In this document: piece after piece, positions 17,620 to 27,549 of the stretch
Layout of the letters: every line of letters starts with the position of its first letter
Numbering within the stretch: position 1 is the first letter of the stretch
From: Lachnospiraceae bacterium
GTDB lineage: Bacteria; Bacillota; Clostridia; Lachnospirales; Lachnospiraceae
Reading direction: 5' to 3'
DNA: 64,000 nt
NCBI GenBank assembly: GCA_017509985.1
Contig: JAFWOE010000007.1
Location: forward strand, 32,541-96,540
The notes under the pieces: generated by a model
Seen by the model: only the letters and a program-made list of their open reading frames with translations
What the model was told of the DNA's origin: nothing
Databases searched by the model: none
Translations under genes and position numbers: made by a program

Positions 17620-20211
17620 ATGACAAAACCATTATCCCCGTATAAAGGAAATGAACCGTATATTTTTATCAGCTATGCCCATCGTGACAGTGAAAAGGTC
17701 TTTCCCATCATCCGGAAACTGCAGGATGCATCCTACCGTGTATGGTATGACGAAGGTGTGGATCCCGGAACAGAGTGGGATGATAATATCGCCGGATACA
17801 TCAACCGCTGTTCTGTTTTAGTCGCTTTTCTGACCGACAATTATGTCGCTTCAAAGAACTGCAAGGACGAGATCAGCTACTCGAGGGAGCTTGATAAAAA
17901 TCAGCTTCTGGTTTATCTGGAGGATGATCTTGACCTTCCGGACGGCCTGAAAATGCGGCTGAACCGGCTCCAGGCGGTCTTCTGGAACCGATATGGAAAT
18001 GATGACGATGCATTTAAGGCCCTGTGCGGTGCACCGGTCCTCGGCGTCTGCAAGAAAACGGAAACAGCTTCTGAACAGGACGATACCGAAAGGCATGACG
18101 CCATCACGCAGAATACTTCACAGCTGGAAAAAAGTGCGGATCCCGTCCGGTTAAAGCTTAAAAAACCGGCTATTATAGGTTTATGCGCAGCCGCTGCTGC
18201 GCTTGTTGTGATCCTGGCCGTTATCTTTGGAAGCCGAAAATCCGGCCCGGAACCGGCGGAGACGCCGTCGTCCGTGTCTTCCGTAGAAACGGTCCGTTCC
18301 GGTCCGTCGGATTCAGACGCCGCCGTGACAAAGTCTCTGGAGGAGACAGCCGTATCTTCCGTGGAAGAGGCGGCGGAAGAGGCACAGACAGCTGTTGATG
18401 TGGAAAACTCGGAGCATGTCGTTCTGACCGCAGACGAGGAAATGACGGATGATGAATTCTCTGCGGCTGTGGAGATCCTGAAAGACCGTCTGGATATCCT
18501 CACCGACGGCAGTTCATATCAGATGACCCCGGAGGACAGAACCATCGATCTCTGGATTCCGAAGGACTGCCTTGCCAACCAGGACATCATGTATACGCTG
18601 CGCTGCTATCTTTCCCGTTCCATCGATCTCTACGCTTTTGAGAATCTCAGTGAGGGGAGCGGCTGGACCGGCAATTACGGGAGGATCCAGATCGAGCGTA
18701 ATGAAGTGGAGCAGGTTTCGATCCGGCACGGCGCTGTCGTCGGTGCGGACAGCAGCCAACTGGCTGCATGCGGCATTGAGAGCGGGACTTATGATTATAT
18801 CGAGCTTGTATTGACGGACGAAGGTGCGAAACGCCTGGCCGAAGAGTCCGAAACCTGGGAAGACGGACTGTCTTTCGCACAGGATATGGAGAATTCACCG
18901 TGGTATTATTACTACACGGTTCCAGGCAAGGATGGAAAGACATTTAATCTGATCAATTCGGATCAGGAAGAGCGTTTTTCCAAGTTGATGGTTTACAATT
19001 ATACACATGACAGGATCGCCAGAGGTTTCTGGATCTCACAGGATCTCAACGAGATCACCGAATGGGAGCAGATCGAAGAAGCGGAGGTCACACCTGGAAA
19101 GAATCAGTGCAATGCGGATAATTTTACAGAGCAGACCATAACCTTTGAACTGAAGGGGTATCAGTCTGAGTATACAAAAGGCGAATGGTATGATCTGAAC
19201 GCTGCGTTCAAGGAACGGCTGGACGCCCTGGAGATCCCGTACGCGTTTGCCCTGCGCGTAGAGGATAGCGCTACCATTGCAACGGTAAGATGTCCGATGC
19301 GTCATATGGGAGTCAATATCCTCAATATCCTGGGGGAAAAGTACTTGACTGCACGCACCGGCTTTACCGAGCGGTCCCTCTATTCTTCGAGCGTATCGCT
19401 TTCCGTTAATGAAAAGAATTCCGGCAGCTATGAAGTGGAACTGGAAAGGACGTACGAAAGCAACACCGATCTCGAGAATCTTTCCCGGGCGGCTGTTGAA
19501 AGCGGCGGCGGTGTGATCACACTTTTCCTCGGAGACGTTCCGTGCCTTCAGACCAAAGTGAGCGAAGCCGTTACAGACGGCCGGCTTACTTTCGATCAGT
19601 TCTTCCTGACCAACAGCAAAGAGATAACAGAAGACTATGCCTGGTATGTGAATCTTCTGGATACCGTATGGAACGGGACGCCGCTTCCAACGTCGTTCTC
19701 CCGGGAATCCCTGCAGTACAATCCGGATCCGGAGGGAAATCCTGCGAGGTACGAAGATTTTGAATTTGTCGATACGGAGTCGATGCTGACGGAGCAGGTC
19801 ATTCAGGAAATCTGGCCCGGAGCGGAAGCTTTTTCAAACAGCAGCTCGACCCTGTATGTAAAGCTGGGCATGGAGATCGACGAGAAACTGCCGGAACAGA
19901 GCCTTGAACTGGCAGAAAAGATCTATAATGCTGTGGATTTCGAGAATTCTTATTATTCCGAAATACTGCTGTATCTGGTAGCAGAGAACAATTCGGTGCT
20001 GGAGCGTGCACGGATTTTCTTCCAGAAAGACTATTGCAGCTATGACAGCGATGAGCCGGGCTTCATCTATGCCAGAGGCATGTTCTTCGGAGGACGGCTG
20101 GAAGAGTATAAGGAATCGATGCAGGAAGCGGTAAAGAACAGCGAATTCTTTACCGGCCTGAATAAAGCCGATGAGGATCACACCTATTATGACTGGCAGT
20201 GGGAGTGGTAA
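17620..20211 (+). CDS. Membrane protein: cytoplasmic TIR domain, one TM helix, SecD-like extracellular region
   Basis: An 863-residue protein. Residues about 12-140 form a TIR domain (YIFISYAHRDSEK, then NCKDEISYSREL, with Glu84 at the position of the NADase glutamate). Residues about 183-204 are a single transmembrane helix, followed by a Ser/Pro/Thr-rich linker. From about 265 the sequence VVLTADEEMTDDEFSAAVEI with LKDRLDILTDG resembles the P1 region of SecD, and a second large region fills the rest. TIR inside and SecD-like outside suggests a receptor that signals, or degrades NAD, when something outside the cell is sensed. Function is not known. It starts 11 nt after AGGAG. Confidence 0.8.
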   Translation: MTKPLSPYKGNEPYIFISYAHRDSEKVFPIIRKLQDASYRVWYDEGVDPGTEWDDNIAGYINRCSVLVAFLTDNYVASKNCKDEISYSRELDKNQLLVYLEDDLDLPDGLKMRLNRLQAVFWNRYGNDDDAFKALCGAPVLGVCKKTETASEQDDTERHDAITQNTSQLEKSADPVRLKLKKPAIIGLCAAAAALVVILAVIFGSRKSGPEPAETPSSVSSVETVRSGPSDSDAAVTKSLEETAVSSVEEAAEEAQTAVDVENSEHVVLTADEEMTDDEFSAAVEILKDRLDILTDGSSYQMTPEDRTIDLWIPKDCLANQDIMYTLRCYLSRSIDLYAFENLSEGSGWTGNYGRIQIERNEVEQVSIRHGAVVGADSSQLAACGIESGTYDYIELVLTDEGAKRLAEESETWEDGLSFAQDMENSPWYYYYTVPGKDGKTFNLINSDQEERFSKLMVYNYTHDRIARGFWISQDLNEITEWEQIEEAEVTPGKNQCNADNFTEQTITFELKGYQSEYTKGEWYDLNAAFKERLDALEIPYAFALRVEDSATIATVRCPMRHMGVNILNILGEKYLTARTGFTERSLYSSSVSLSVNEKNSGSYEVELERTYESNTDLENLSRAAVESGGGVITLFLGDVPCLQTKVSEAVTDGRLTFDQFFLTNSKEITEDYAWYVNLLDTVWNGTPLPTSFSRESLQYNPDPEGNPARYEDFEFVDTESMLTEQVIQEIWPGAEAFSNSSSTLYVKLGMEIDEKLPEQSLELAEKIYNAVDFENSYYSEILLYLVAENNSVLERARIFFQKDYCSYDSDEPGFIYARGMFFGGRLEEYKESMQEAVKNSEFFTGLNKADEDHTYYDWQWEW

Positions 20212-20227
20212 TAGTATGATATCCGTT

Positions 20228-21742
20228 CTATGACCGGATCCGGCGCCGGATCAGCAGGAGGATACAGGCTGCGGCGGCGATCAAGATCACGGCCCAGATC
20301 CCGGGCGGGACATCTTCGATGCTCATGCACCGGATGTTGATCCACATCTGATTGATCCGTTCGTTCGCCGCGTCGTCAAAACAGACCATAATGGAGGAAC
20401 GCGCAAGCGCGCCGGCATCCGGATACTGTGAAAACAGCTGTTTGTACAGCTGTTCGGAAGAGGCGGTTATAACATAGTCCTCATCTTCCTCATCGCCCGA
20501 GAAAAAGTATCCGACATTGTAATCGATCGTATCTTCTTCGTCTTCTTCCGCGCCGAAGCTCCAGTCGGCGTATTCAAAGATCCGGGTATCCTCTTCATTG
20601 CCGGCAATTACGGATGTGTAGCCGACATAGTACATGTTGCGGATCACGTTGTCCGGACGGGAGATGTAGTTGATGAAGGCCTCGCAGGCGTGTTGCCGGT
20701 CGGAGTGGCCTTCGACCCCGCTTTTCAGCATGACCCAGCCGTCAAAATAGATGTTCGTCGCTTCTTCCGGAACCGTGAATTCCAGTTCGAAATCTTCTTC
20801 CTCCGCCTGATCGATCGTGTAGACCCCGTCACCGGACCACTGCAGGTTGGCAACAGCCTTGCCGGTGATCATATCGGCCTTTCCGGATTCGGTCTCAAAC
20901 GAATAAGCGTTGTCTTTGGCTTCCTTCAGGAATTCCTCGACTTCGGCGATGGTTTCCGGGGAAATATCGTTCATTTCTTCTTCCAGACGTCTGGGATATT
21001 CCGGATCATTCCGGAATTCCTCGCTGGTCAGCAGATCGGCTTTGAGTGCCCCGAGGGCGGCAAAGTAAGAGTCACGGACATTATCCTTTAAGGTGATCCG
21101 GCGCCGGAACTTTGGATCGGTCAGAATCTTCCAGGAAGAAGCTTCTTCACGGGTGACTTCTTCGGGGTTGTACAGAATGCCGGTGATGCCCCACATGTAG
21201 CCTGCCATGTACCTGCTCCAGGACTCCCCGTTGATCTTCTGTTCGTCAAAGATCTCTTTGATAAAGGGAGAAACCATGCGGGAGTAGTAATTGTTTTCAT
21301 CTTCTTCATCGAAAAATGCATCCGAAAGGGGCACGAGCTTTTCTTCTGCCATGAGTTTCATGACCATGTATTCCGAAGGGCAGACCAGGTCGTAGACGTC
21401 GCCGATCTTCAGCATGTTATAAAGATCCTCGTTTGTCCCGAAAGTAGAGTAGTCCACCTTGACACGGATGCCGTAGGTCTCATAATACCATTCTTCGAAT
21501 TCATCCACCATCGGACGGATGCCTATGATTTCATCGCTTTCGAGTTCGATCAGCTCCTCTTCATCCCAGTCACCGAGGTCGATGTATTCTTCCCAGCTGC
21601 ATACCCGGATCGTTACGGTCTGTTCGCCGGCGGCGAAGACCTGCGACGGAATGCATGCCATACAGGTCATAACCGTCAGTACAAGTGCCAGACAGCGGAA
21701 GAGCACGGTATTTCTGAAGTTTAAAACATTCCTTTTCATCAT
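20228..21742 (-). CDS. potD: Spermidine/putrescine ABC transporter substrate-binding protein with C-terminal TM anchor
   Basis: A 504-residue PotD-type solute-binding protein. A Sec signal-like N-terminus (LALVLTVMTCMACIPSQVFA) has no clear lipobox. The binding-protein body has WEEYIDL and YDLVCPSEYMVMKL. Unusually, the C-terminus ends in a hydrophobic helix plus basic tail (WAVILIAAAACILLLIRRR), so it is probably tethered by that helix and not as a lipoprotein. The start overlaps the potC stop by 4 nt (ATGA), so translation is coupled. A long acidic insertion (EEDEEDTIDYN) lies in the last third. Confidence 0.9.
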   Translation of the reverse strand: MMKRNVLNFRNTVLFRCLALVLTVMTCMACIPSQVFAAGEQTVTIRVCSWEEYIDLGDWDEEELIELESDEIIGIRPMVDEFEEWYYETYGIRVKVDYSTFGTNEDLYNMLKIGDVYDLVCPSEYMVMKLMAEEKLVPLSDAFFDEEDENNYYSRMVSPFIKEIFDEQKINGESWSRYMAGYMWGITGILYNPEEVTREEASSWKILTDPKFRRRITLKDNVRDSYFAALGALKADLLTSEEFRNDPEYPRRLEEEMNDISPETIAEVEEFLKEAKDNAYSFETESGKADMITGKAVANLQWSGDGVYTIDQAEEEDFELEFTVPEEATNIYFDGWVMLKSGVEGHSDRQHACEAFINYISRPDNVIRNMYYVGYTSVIAGNEEDTRIFEYADWSFGAEEDEEDTIDYNVGYFFSGDEEDEDYVITASSEQLYKQLFSQYPDAGALARSSIMVCFDDAANERINQMWINIRCMSIEDVPPGIWAVILIAAAACILLLIRRRIRS

Positions 21743-22560
21743 ATTCCCGCCCTTTCTCTGTAAGTGTCCGAAAAAGTCCGGGCCTGCCGCGCCGAGCGGA
21801 TGTTGGCGGCGATCACAATGATCACTACGATCGCAAAGATCACGGTCGAAAGAGCCCACAGGGCGGTCTTGATGTTTGTCTGAGCGCCTTTTGTCGCATT
21901 GACGACATAGGTGCTGATGGTATCAAAGGTCGCCGGTTTGGTATAGGTGGCTATGAAATAATCGTCAAGGGAAAGTGTTATCGCAAGGGCGAAGCCGGAA
22001 ACAATACCGGAAACGATCTGCGGTATCACGATCCGGAAAAGCGCTGCGGCCGGCGTTGCGCCCAGGTCGAGGGCGGCTTCGTAGATCGAAGGATCCATCT
22101 GCTTCAGCTTGGGAAGCACGGAAAGATAGACAAAAGGCGCGCAGAGCGTTACATGCCCGGCGACCAGCGGGAAGAATGAATCTTTGGATGCACCGAATAC
22201 CACCACAAGCAGTATGCAGAGTGAAAAACCGGTAACGACGTCCGCGTTGACGACCGGAATCCGGTTCATGGCATCCATGGAAGCAGCAATCCGGCGTCTG
22301 GAATAAAAGGCCCCTATGGCGCCGGCAGTCCCCAGGATCGTTGCGATCGCAGCGGAGACGAGCGCAAGGATGACCGTACCGATGATCATGCCGGTCAGGT
22401 CTTCCGTTGTAAAAAGAGTTACGTAATTGTGGCCCGAAAACCGAAGCGCTTCTCCGATGTTGCTGGCGTCGGTAAAACTGTAGACCGCAAGCACAAGGAT
22501 CGGAACGTACAGAAAGGCGATAACAAGGATGAAGAAGATGCGTTTTATCCAGGTATTCAT
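21739..22560 (-). CDS. potC: Spermidine/putrescine ABC transporter permease PotC
   Basis: A 273-residue inner-membrane permease with about six helices. The ABC-coupling EAA loop is seen as YEAALDLGATPAAALFRIVIP. Its start overlaps the potB stop (TAATG) and its end overlaps potD, so potBCD are translationally coupled. It pairs with PotB to form the channel. Confidence 0.92.
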   Translation of the reverse strand: MNTWIKRIFFILVIAFLYVPILVLAVYSFTDASNIGEALRFSGHNYVTLFTTEDLTGMIIGTVILALVSAAIATILGTAGAIGAFYSRRRIAASMDAMNRIPVVNADVVTGFSLCILLVVVFGASKDSFFPLVAGHVTLCAPFVYLSVLPKLKQMDPSIYEAALDLGATPAAALFRIVIPQIVSGIVSGFALAITLSLDDYFIATYTKPATFDTISTYVVNATKGAQTNIKTALWALSTVIFAIVVIIVIAANIRSARQARTFSDTYRERAGI

Positions 22561-23351
22561 TAAAGCAGCGCACCTCCTTTCGATTCGGCGGCGTCATCGG
22601 TCAGGCTGCCGGTGAACAGTGAGAACAGGCCTATAATCAGAAGAAGTATGAGCGCGATCATGGATCCGGCGTGCCAGTTGTTCGCGGAGAAATAGCTGCC
22701 GATGAGGCTGCCCATGATGTAGGTGCTGTTGTAGAGCATATCCAGGATAACGTAGTTGGTCATCGACGGGAGAAACACCATCGTTACGCCGCTCACGATC
22801 CCGGGCAGCGAAAGCGGAAGAGTGATCTTTATGAAGGATGAAGCTTTGCCGGCACCGAGATCCGCCGCCGCCTCAAGCAGCGATCCGTCCAGTTTGGAAA
22901 GGGTATTGTATATCGGCAGGATCATGAACGGAAGAAAATCGTAAGTCATGCCGAGGACAGTGTTGAAGAACGGATAAAAAGCCAGATTGCCTTCCAGGAC
23001 GGAAAGCACTTCCTTCAATGCGGTGACCCTTAAAGAGAAATTGATCCACATCGGCATGATGATGATCATAAGGATCACAGCTTTTGCCTTTATATTGCTG
23101 TTCGCCAGGATATATGCGGTCGGATAAGCGATCAGCAGACAGACGACCGTGGTCACGATCGCTATCGCCAGACTGTAGCACAGGGTGCCCAGCGTATTCG
23201 GATCGGTGAAAAAACCGATGAAATTAACTGCTGTAAAATGCCCCTGTCCGTTTGTAAAGGCATAGACGATGATCACGGCCAGAGGCGCCGCGACAAAGAC
23301 CAGCAGAAAAATGTAGTATGGAATTCCCAGTGCTTTACGTGAAAATTTCAA
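22560..23351 (-). CDS. potB: Spermidine/putrescine ABC transporter permease PotB
   Basis: A 263-residue permease with about six helices. The EAA motif reads LLEAAADLGAGKASSFIKITLP. It begins 18 nt after potA and overlaps potC. With PotC it makes the transmembrane path for polyamine import, powered by PotA. Confidence 0.92.
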   Translation of the reverse strand: MKFSRKALGIPYYIFLLVFVAAPLAVIIVYAFTNGQGHFTAVNFIGFFTDPNTLGTLCYSLAIAIVTTVVCLLIAYPTAYILANSNIKAKAVILMIIIMPMWINFSLRVTALKEVLSVLEGNLAFYPFFNTVLGMTYDFLPFMILPIYNTLSKLDGSLLEAAADLGAGKASSFIKITLPLSLPGIVSGVTMVFLPSMTNYVILDMLYNSTYIMGSLIGSYFSANNWHAGSMIALILLLIIGLFSLFTGSLTDDAAESKGGALL

Positions 23352-23369
23352 TGAAGCTGTACCTCCGGG

Positions 23370-24815
23370 TCAGTGCTTTCCGACAGTAAAACGCATCTTC
23401 TCAACGGGCATGATCAGGCTGACCGCGTCATCCATGTTCCAGAGATATTCGTCGTCCACGATAAAATCGTGGCCGAGTTCCGTACGTATTACGTAGCTGT
23501 AGTGATCGCCCTTGTAAATAAGGTCGCTGATATAGCCGTCTACCAGCCCCGAGCCGGCTTCGTCGCTCATTTTGATGTCTTCGGGTTCTATGGCCACGGT
23601 GATACGGATCTTTTCGGGGTCTATTTCATCACCGCGCGGATTCAGAAGGGCTCCGTCCGCGCTCCGGCTCCAGCCTTTGAGCACCATGGCAGGATCCGCA
23701 TCGATGGTATGATCGTTGAATTCCAGGTTGAAATTCTTATCCAGACCGGCCGAGAAGCGGTTCGTATGGTCTTCGGCGACGATAATATGGATATTGTCGG
23801 GGTCGATGGTCATCCCGACTTTTTCCCCAACGACGGCATTCTTCGTGGACTGGATGACCATTTCGTTCCTGCCGCTTTCCACGACGATCTCATAATGAAT
23901 GCCTTTGAAGATGACGGAACTGACGGTTCCGCTGATAATGCCTTCCCCGGGAGGCGTGAGGATCACATCCTCCGGCCTTAAGATCGCCGTGATATGCGTA
24001 CCTACGGCATAATCGTCCACGCATTCAAAGTCGCCGCCGCAGAACCGGGCTTTGAGCTTCCCAGTCATGATGCCGTTGAAGATATTGCTTTCGCCGATAA
24101 AATCTGCGACAAAGGCGCTGGCAGGCTCGTTGTAAATATCCTCGGGAGCACCGATCTGGAGGATCCGTCCTTCATTCATGACCACGATCTTATCGGACAT
24201 GGTCAGTGCTTCTTCCTGATCATGGGTAACATAGATAAATGTGATCCCGAGCTGGCGGTGCATCTCCTTCAGTTCCAGCTGCATTTCCTTCCGCATTTTC
24301 AGATCCAGCGCACCCAGCGGTTCGTCCAGAAGAAGGATCTGCGGTTCATTGACCAAAGCTCTCGCAATGGCGATCCTTTGCTGCTGGCCGCCGGAGAGAG
24401 TAGAGATCCTGCGCTTCTCGAAACCTTCCAGGTCCACAAGGTCCAGGACGTTTTCCACTTTTTTGTCGATTGCATTTTTCGGAAGTTTTTTCTGCTTCAG
24501 CCCGAATGCGATGTTCTCATACACATTCATGTGCGGAAAAAGGGCGTAGCGCTGGAAAACAGTATTGACCGGCCGCATGTTGGGCGGCAGATGAGAAATG
24601 TCTTTTCCGTTCAGCAGGATCTCGCCTTCCGTGGGAAGGTCAAAGCCTGCGATCATACGAAGGGTTGTCGTCTTGCCGCAGCCGGACGGTCCGAGAAAAG
24701 TAACGAATTCTCCCTTTTTTATGGCCAGATCCAGTCCTTTTACTGCGGTGAACCCGTCGCTGAAAGTTTTGGTTACGTTCCGGAGTTCAATGATGCTGCC
24801 GTTGGTTTCATTCAT
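23370..24815 (-). CDS. potA: Spermidine/putrescine ABC transporter ATP-binding protein PotA, with extended C-terminus
   Basis: A 481-residue ATPase. Walker A is GPSGCGKTT, the signature is LSGGQQQRIAIARAL and Walker B is ILLLDEPLGALD. After the ATPase domain come two TOBE-like modules (around RPEDVILTPPGEG and EPEDIKMSDEAGSG), where the usual PotA of about 370 residues has one pair. The extra module may add regulation. It is the first gene of the potABCD operon. Nothing in the upstream 70 nt shows a riboswitch. Confidence 0.93.
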   Translation of the reverse strand: MNETNGSIIELRNVTKTFSDGFTAVKGLDLAIKKGEFVTFLGPSGCGKTTTLRMIAGFDLPTEGEILLNGKDISHLPPNMRPVNTVFQRYALFPHMNVYENIAFGLKQKKLPKNAIDKKVENVLDLVDLEGFEKRRISTLSGGQQQRIAIARALVNEPQILLLDEPLGALDLKMRKEMQLELKEMHRQLGITFIYVTHDQEEALTMSDKIVVMNEGRILQIGAPEDIYNEPASAFVADFIGESNIFNGIMTGKLKARFCGGDFECVDDYAVGTHITAILRPEDVILTPPGEGIISGTVSSVIFKGIHYEIVVESGRNEMVIQSTKNAVVGEKVGMTIDPDNIHIIVAEDHTNRFSAGLDKNFNLEFNDHTIDADPAMVLKGWSRSADGALLNPRGDEIDPEKIRITVAIEPEDIKMSDEAGSGLVDGYISDLIYKGDHYSYVIRTELGHDFIVDDEYLWNMDDAVSLIMPVEKMRFTVGKH

Positions 24816-24887
24816 AATACTTTTCCTTCCTGTATGGTCTGCTGCCGCTTTAAAGAGGCATGCCCCGAACCGCGCAGGCCTGCGCGG

Positions 24888-26000
24888 TCATGGATAGATC
24901 GGTTTTTCGAAATGCTGGTAATCCACGGGGTTGGACCAGTCGCCGCCCCATTGCCAGCCGCGCTCCGTAAAAAGCTGATAGCACGGATCGCTGTAATTTA
25001 TCATATGCCGTTCATAGGCATCTTCCGCATAACGGTCGAGATATGCTTCCGCTCCTTCGTCCAGTATGGATGGATAGCCGTCTGCGTCATAAATGATATA
25101 GGGATTGTTGTACGGATTGATATCGATGGCCGTACCGTACGCATGGTTGGAAGGCGTGGATCCGCCTGTAATATTCCGGTAGTTGAATGCCGAGGTGTTG
25201 TTATGTGCGATCGAAAGGTCATCGTCCGCGCCGAAGTCGTCGACAAGTACGATCAGGTTGAAAGGATAGGATGCCTTATAGAGCTCTTCAAAAATATACA
25301 GGATATCATCCTCAACCAGATAGTTGACCATGAGTTCGCCGATCCGTGTCTGTCCATCGAAATCCCGATAAAGCAGCTTGATGTACCGCAGATCTTCTCT
25401 CGGGACGGTGCAGTAGGTCTTATAGGAACGGTCATTTCCGTAGATCCGTTCAAAAAGAGGATCGGAGATCGCAAAAGAACGGAAATATTTTTCAAGGTGA
25501 TCCCAGTCCAGCTGGGATTCATCCACATAAGTCGAAGCGAGAACGGTTTCCAGGTCGGAAAGGTATTCCCCTTCGGCCGGAATGATCCGGCCGGCAGGAT
25601 CCGTCACAACGGCCGGTTCGGGAGCCGGTGTTTCTGCAGGCGGATCAGCGGGGGCCGCTTCCGGCGTCTCCGCGGGTGTTTCCTCCGGTTCGGAAACTTC
25701 GGAATTCAATACAGATGCTTCTCCGGCAGACGGGCTTTCGATGCCTTCGGAAGGATCCTCCGAGGGCGTCGGTACGGATGGCTGAACCTTTTTAACGGCG
25801 GGTGTTTTGTCCGCTGCAGCTTTGTCTGTCTTTTCGAAGCTTTCTTCAGAAGAGGATTCTGATGAAACGGCAGAAGAACGGCTTTCGGCAGCATTCTCCC
25901 GGATCCGGCTATTTGCAAATAAAAGCAGCCCGGTAAGAGCGACAGTCAGGATCGCTGCCGTGACGAGAATGGATATAATGGAGGACCTTCTGCTTTTCAA
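24888..26000 (-). CDS. M15 family metallopeptidase (D-Ala-D-Ala carboxypeptidase-like), membrane anchored
   Basis: A 370-residue cell-envelope peptidase. An N-terminal helix (IISILVTAAILTVALTGLLL) anchors it outside. Residues about 35-150 are a Ser/Glu/Pro-rich linker. The C-terminal M15 domain has SNHAYGTAIDINPYNNPY (metal His and Asp) and WSNPVDYQHFEKP (second His). It would trim peptidoglycan stem peptides. It lies behind the pot operon on the same strand, but polarity suggests it is transcribed first, so an own promoter in the 26001-26172 gap is likely. Confidence 0.88.
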   Translation of the reverse strand: MKSRRSSIISILVTAAILTVALTGLLLFANSRIRENAAESRSSAVSSESSSEESFEKTDKAAADKTPAVKKVQPSVPTPSEDPSEGIESPSAGEASVLNSEVSEPEETPAETPEAAPADPPAETPAPEPAVVTDPAGRIIPAEGEYLSDLETVLASTYVDESQLDWDHLEKYFRSFAISDPLFERIYGNDRSYKTYCTVPREDLRYIKLLYRDFDGQTRIGELMVNYLVEDDILYIFEELYKASYPFNLIVLVDDFGADDDLSIAHNNTSAFNYRNITGGSTPSNHAYGTAIDINPYNNPYIIYDADGYPSILDEGAEAYLDRYAEDAYERHMINYSDPCYQLFTERGWQWGGDWSNPVDYQHFEKPIYP

Positions 26001-26172
26001 TGAATAATCTTAACTCCCTGATTCGGGACAAAGCCCTGCTGCTTTTACAGTCGCAAACTTCATTATAAGCGTTAACGGCAATAAAATAAAGAAAAAAATA
26101 GCGATCTAAAAGAAAGAAACGCAAAAAACTTCATAGTATACGAACCGGGAAAAATAAGTTATTATAATATGC

Positions 26173-27531
26173 ATGAATAGAAGCAGTTTTTCGGGAAAGC
26201 TCGGCTTTGTGCTCTCTGCTGCAGGAGCATCGGTCGGACTTGGTAATATCTGGAGATTTCCTTATCTTGCAGCAAAACACGGCGGCGGGATCTTCCTGCT
26301 CATTTATGTCATTCTGGCCGTGACCTTCGGGTACACCATGATCGTAGCGGAAACGGCGGTCGGAAGAATGACAAGAAAAAGCCCGGTGGGAGCGTTCAAA
26401 GCATTAAGCGAGAAAAAAGGGATCCGCGCAGGGGGGTGGATCAATGCGATTGTACCGATGCTTATCGTTCCCTATTATTCCGTTATCGGCGGATGGGTCA
26501 TTAAATATCTGGTGGAATATGTAAGAGGGAACTCACTGGAGATCGCGAACGATACCTATTTTTCAGGCTTTATCACCAGCGGCATCCAGTGTGAGATCTA
26601 TTTTATTATTTTTGCCGCCATTACCATGTTTATCATCTTCTGCGGCGTGCGCAACGGAATCGAGCGTGTGTCACGGATCATGATGCCCATCCTTGTCGTT
26701 CTGGCAATAGTGATCAGCATTTACTCCTGCACCCGGGAAGGTGCTTCGGCCGGCGTGAAATATTTCCTGGTACCGAATGCCGCGAACTTTTCGTGGATGA
26801 CGGTCGTTACGGCTATGGAACAGATGTTCTATTCGCTTTCGATCGCCATGGGTATCCTGATCACCTTCGGATCGTATATGAAGCATGAAGTATCCATTGA
26901 GCGGGCAACGATACAGGTCGAGATTTTCGACACCGTGATCGCCATCCTTGCGGGGCTGATGATCATTCCTGCGGTTTTCGCTTTCTCCGGCGGTGATCCG
27001 GCAGTGCTTGCTTCCGGCCCGTCCCTGATGTTCGTGGTGATCCCGAAAGTATTTGCCAGCATGGGACTCGGGTCCTGGGTCGGCATTCTCTTCTTCGTTC
27101 TGGTGCTTTTTGCGGCGCTTACCAGTTCGATCGCCCTTTCGGAAAGTGCGGTATCGACGTTTGAAGACGAGCTCGGCATGAGCAGAAAGGGAGCAACGGT
27201 CCTGATGTCGGTCATCATGCTGGTTCTCGGTTCTCTTTCCTCACTCGGATACGGTCCGCTGGCCAATATCAAAGTCTTCAGCATGCAGTTCCTCGATTTC
27301 TTTGATTTCATCTCCAACTCGATCATGATGCCGATCGGCGCGTTGTTCATCTGCGTCCTGGTCTTCAAAGTCATCACGGTCAGGAGGGTGGAGGAAGAGG
27401 TACAGCTGGAAGGCCATTCCTTTAAGCTGAAGAAGATCTTCAACTTTATGGTACGCTATCTCTGTCCCGTTTTTGTTATCGTCATACTGATTACAGCGAT
27501 CCTTAATGTACTGGGGATCGTACAGGTCTAA
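26173..27531 (+). CDS. Sodium-dependent transporter, NSS (SNF) family, first of tandem pair
   Basis: A 452-residue symporter for amino acids or related amines, driven by Na+. The N-terminal family signature SGKLGFVLSAAGASVGLGNI, continuing WRFPYL, fixes the start to within a few residues. About eleven hydrophobic segments follow. No ribosome-binding site precedes the ATG; a TATAAT ends 4 nt upstream of it (26163-26168), so the message may be leaderless. The next gene is a paralogue 18 nt downstream and ends with a similar domain. Confidence 0.92.
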   Translation: MNRSSFSGKLGFVLSAAGASVGLGNIWRFPYLAAKHGGGIFLLIYVILAVTFGYTMIVAETAVGRMTRKSPVGAFKALSEKKGIRAGGWINAIVPMLIVPYYSVIGGWVIKYLVEYVRGNSLEIANDTYFSGFITSGIQCEIYFIIFAAITMFIIFCGVRNGIERVSRIMMPILVVLAIVISIYSCTREGASAGVKYFLVPNAANFSWMTVVTAMEQMFYSLSIAMGILITFGSYMKHEVSIERATIQVEIFDTVIAILAGLMIIPAVFAFSGGDPAVLASGPSLMFVVIPKVFASMGLGSWVGILFFVLVLFAALTSSIALSESAVSTFEDELGMSRKGATVLMSVIMLVLGSLSSLGYGPLANIKVFSMQFLDFFDFISNSIMMPIGALFICVLVFKVITVRRVEEEVQLEGHSFKLKKIFNFMVRYLCPVFVIVILITAILNVLGIVQV

Positions 27532-27549
27532 AGGAAGCGGGGAGATCAC

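Noticed and set aside
23994..25862. 622-codon plus-strand frame opposite potA and the M15 peptidase
   Set aside because: Antisense shadow of two well-defined genes; composition is unlike a protein.
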